64,000 bases of DNA from contig NZ_JRYR02000001.1 in the NCBI RefSeq assembly GCF_000807855.2, positions 504,619 to 568,618 of the forward strand, in the 5' to 3' direction. Made by a program: the position numbers and the translations under genes. Every line of letters starts with the position of its first letter. Position 1 is the first letter of the stretch. Shown in pieces: positions 62,655 through 64,000 of the stretch. The notes below the pieces were generated by a model. It was not told the DNA's origin. It saw only the letters and a list, made by a program, of their open reading frames with translations, and did not search any database. The stretch is from Flammeovirga pacifica. GTDB taxonomy: Bacteria > Bacteroidota > Bacteroidia > Cytophagales > Flammeovirgaceae.

Positions 62655-64000
62655 TTAATTCTGTTTTAAGAATTCAATTCGTTCTGCAAAGAAACTAGCT
62701 TTATTTGGATTTTTCAAGATAAGATGTTGATAAATTGAGATTGCATCCTCTTTTTTTCCTTGTCTTTCCAATAATTTAGCATAACTCTCTGTTTGTGGCG
62801 TTGAAAAACCCTCTAAATTCACTTCTGTTAGATCAATTTGATCTGAATTTGAATTTTTGTCATCAACATTTTTTTGTGTTAATGTTGGTGAAGTGCCAAT
62901 AAAGTGATTGATGATGTCTTTTTGATGTTCCTTTTCGTTGACTTCTATTGGATTGAATTGAGTGAATTCAACGATGTTTTCATCATTCATTTCATCTACA
63001 TTCTGTAAATAGTCCTCGTCTTTAATCGTTTCATCAAATGCATTGATATCATAACTTGGAAAAGTATATTCTTCAATACCATCATCAAAATATTTTGACT
63101 CTTCTGAATCATTCTTCTCAGTAGTTAAAGTTTTAGTGTCTTCATCTTCTTTTAATTCATCACTTAAACCATTAACTATTTCATCTTCTGACTGATTTTT
63201 TGTTTGAAGATAGCCTTGGAACCTATTCATCATCTCTTCTTCACTAAGAATATTGTCTTCTTGGTTTTCAGGAGAAGAAATAGGAGTTTCATCTTGTTCA
63301 GAAAGGTCAAACTCTTCAATGAGGTCAAAACCGCTATCCTCTTCATTACTTGATGTAGGTACCTCATTGGTATCGTCTTCTATGCTACTTTCAATAGGAG
63401 CTGAAGACTCCACAGGTTCTTCATCAATAGGTTTCCCCGCTTGCATTGCTGCAAGTTCAGCAAGTATCTGATCAGCCACACTGGTTTCTACAATATTTTC
63501 GTCTGTAGTAGAATGATCTACGTTTTCAAGATCATTTAGTATTTGACTTGCTACGTCTTCATTTTGTTCATCAATATTCGATTCATTTGAATCTAAAGTA
63601 TCAACGATATTTACTTCCTCAGTGTTTTCTGTTTTTTCTTCTTCAACAATTGGATCAATTGTTATATCCTCTTGTTCAAAAGTGGACTGCACTTCTTCTT
63701 CTTCAGGTTTTATTTCATCTGAAACAGGTTGATGATTGTCATCCATTAAGATATCCAATGTATGATGATCATCTGATTGAAATTCTATTCCACTTGTATC
63801 AGGCAGATTGATATCAGAATCAAAAGAGGTATCTAGAAAAGATTGTAATGAGGGTCTATGCGCAACATATGCTGCTGCCTTTTTTACATACTTTGCTTTA
63901 CCTTCTTCTGCCTTAGCTAAAAGAACATATAAAGCAGAGAAGTAAGGATATTTTTCGATAGCTGTCTTGATATCTTCTATATCCCTATATGAAACCGATT
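62655..64000 (-). CDS. TPR-type acidic protein upstream of secG, 5' end beyond the window
   Basis: The frame is open to the window edge, so at least 447 residues are present. The part nearest the edge (63790-64000) reads IEKYPYFSALYVLLAKAEEG and AAAYVAHRPSLQSFLD, helical and TPR-like. A long low-complexity acidic stretch follows (Glu, Asp, Ser, Asn; about 63700-62850), and the last 60 residues return to a TPR unit (YAKLLERQGKKEDAISIYQ, then NPNKASFFAERIEFLKQN). In Bacteroidota a TPR protein is often found beside lptE and secG; I use that only as support. An internal TTG at 63758 is not the start. Confidence 0.85.
   Translation of the reverse strand, partial: SVSYRDIEDIKTAIEKYPYFSALYVLLAKAEEGKAKYVKKAAAYVAHRPSLQSFLDTSFDSDINLPDTSGIEFQSDDHHTLDILMDDNHQPVSDEIKPEEEEVQSTFEQEDITIDPIVEEEKTENTEEVNIVDTLDSNESNIDEQNEDVASQILNDLENVDHSTTDENIVETSVADQILAELAAMQAGKPIDEEPVESSAPIESSIEDDTNEVPTSSNEEDSGFDLIEEFDLSEQDETPISSPENQEDNILSEEEMMNRFQGYLQTKNQSEDEIVNGLSDELKEDEDTKTLTTEKNDSEESKYFDDGIEEYTFPSYDINAFDETIKDEDYLQNVDEMNDENIVEFTQFNPIEVNEKEHQKDIINHFIGTSPTLTQKNVDDKNSNSDQIDLTEVNLEGFSTPQTESYAKLLERQGKKEDAISIYQHLILKNPNKASFFAERIEFLKQN

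Noticed and set aside
62655-63758. A TTG start at 63758 for the TPR protein before secG
   Set aside because: The frame remains open with coding-like, TPR-like sequence to the window edge, so the start lies further upstream.
1-64000. tRNA or rRNA genes, prophage or integron elements
   Set aside because: I saw no cloverleaf-like T-arm sequence with matching acceptor stem, no rRNA stretch and no integrase, transposase or phage structural gene.

Overview
The window is bacterial chromosome from a low-GC member of the Bacteroidota. SusC/TonB-type outer-membrane receptors, DUF2490, DUF418, DUF349 and DUF3127 proteins, LytTR two-component systems, Sel1-repeat proteins, weak Shine-Dalgarno sites and several TAnnTTTG -7 boxes all point that way. 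The AT-rich composition and the serpin fit a marine Cytophagales/Flammeovirga-like organism, but the genus is inference. About sixty genes are packed on both strands. I see no rRNA, tRNA, CRISPR array, insertion sequence or prophage. Both edge genes are cut: a DUF3127 protein at the left and a TPR protein upstream of secG at the right.

Layout. 1-6.3 kb: DUF3127, DUF418 and DUF2490 proteins, a tandem pair of small secreted proteins, an AI-2E transporter and a DUF819 protein. 6.4-10.1 kb: an export operon (TolC, HlyD, ABC-2 permease) behind a full Bacteroidota-type promoter with a perfect TetR-like palindrome at its start site. 10.1-15.6 kb: seven co-oriented genes forming a LytS/LytTR signalling and lipoprotein island, the most unusual block of the window. 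It holds three diverged paralogous lipoproteins (one frameshifted), a histidine kinase and response regulator, a lipoprotein of three glycogen-binding-like repeats, and a second LytTR regulator with a dead receiver. 15.8-25.7 kb: mostly housekeeping genes (pyrB, pyrR, nudix, leuS, a GreA-like factor, lysA) plus a transglutaminase lipoprotein and a redox-dead TlpA-like lipoprotein. 25.8-36.9 kb: serpin, Sel1 protein, two outer-membrane barrels, SF1 helicase, TonB-type receptor, and a Crp/Fnr regulator with a rhodanese. 36.9-45.2 kb: small and accessory genes including a degenerate PAS kinase, a secreted nuclease, an alkyltransferase-like protein, an HNH protein, hisI and a methyltransferase. 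45.2-57.4 kb: ychF, a receiver-kinase hybrid, hemH, the TrkH/TrkA potassium uptake pair, a glycosyltransferase, an isolated nuoD, a DUF349 protein and an L,D-transpeptidase. 57.5-64 kb: a BtuB-like receptor with a long leader containing an unannotated 59-codon ORF and five inverted repeats, an SDR enzyme, secreted proteins and secG.

The best candidates for undescribed biology are the lipoprotein/LytTR island (10.1-15.6 kb) and the structured leader of the BtuB-like receptor (59.6-59.85 kb). Several family members appear to have lost catalytic residues: a TlpA-like protein without CxxC, a LytTR regulator without its phospho-aspartate, a kinase with an eroded ATP site, and an MGMT homolog with PAHR instead of PCHR.
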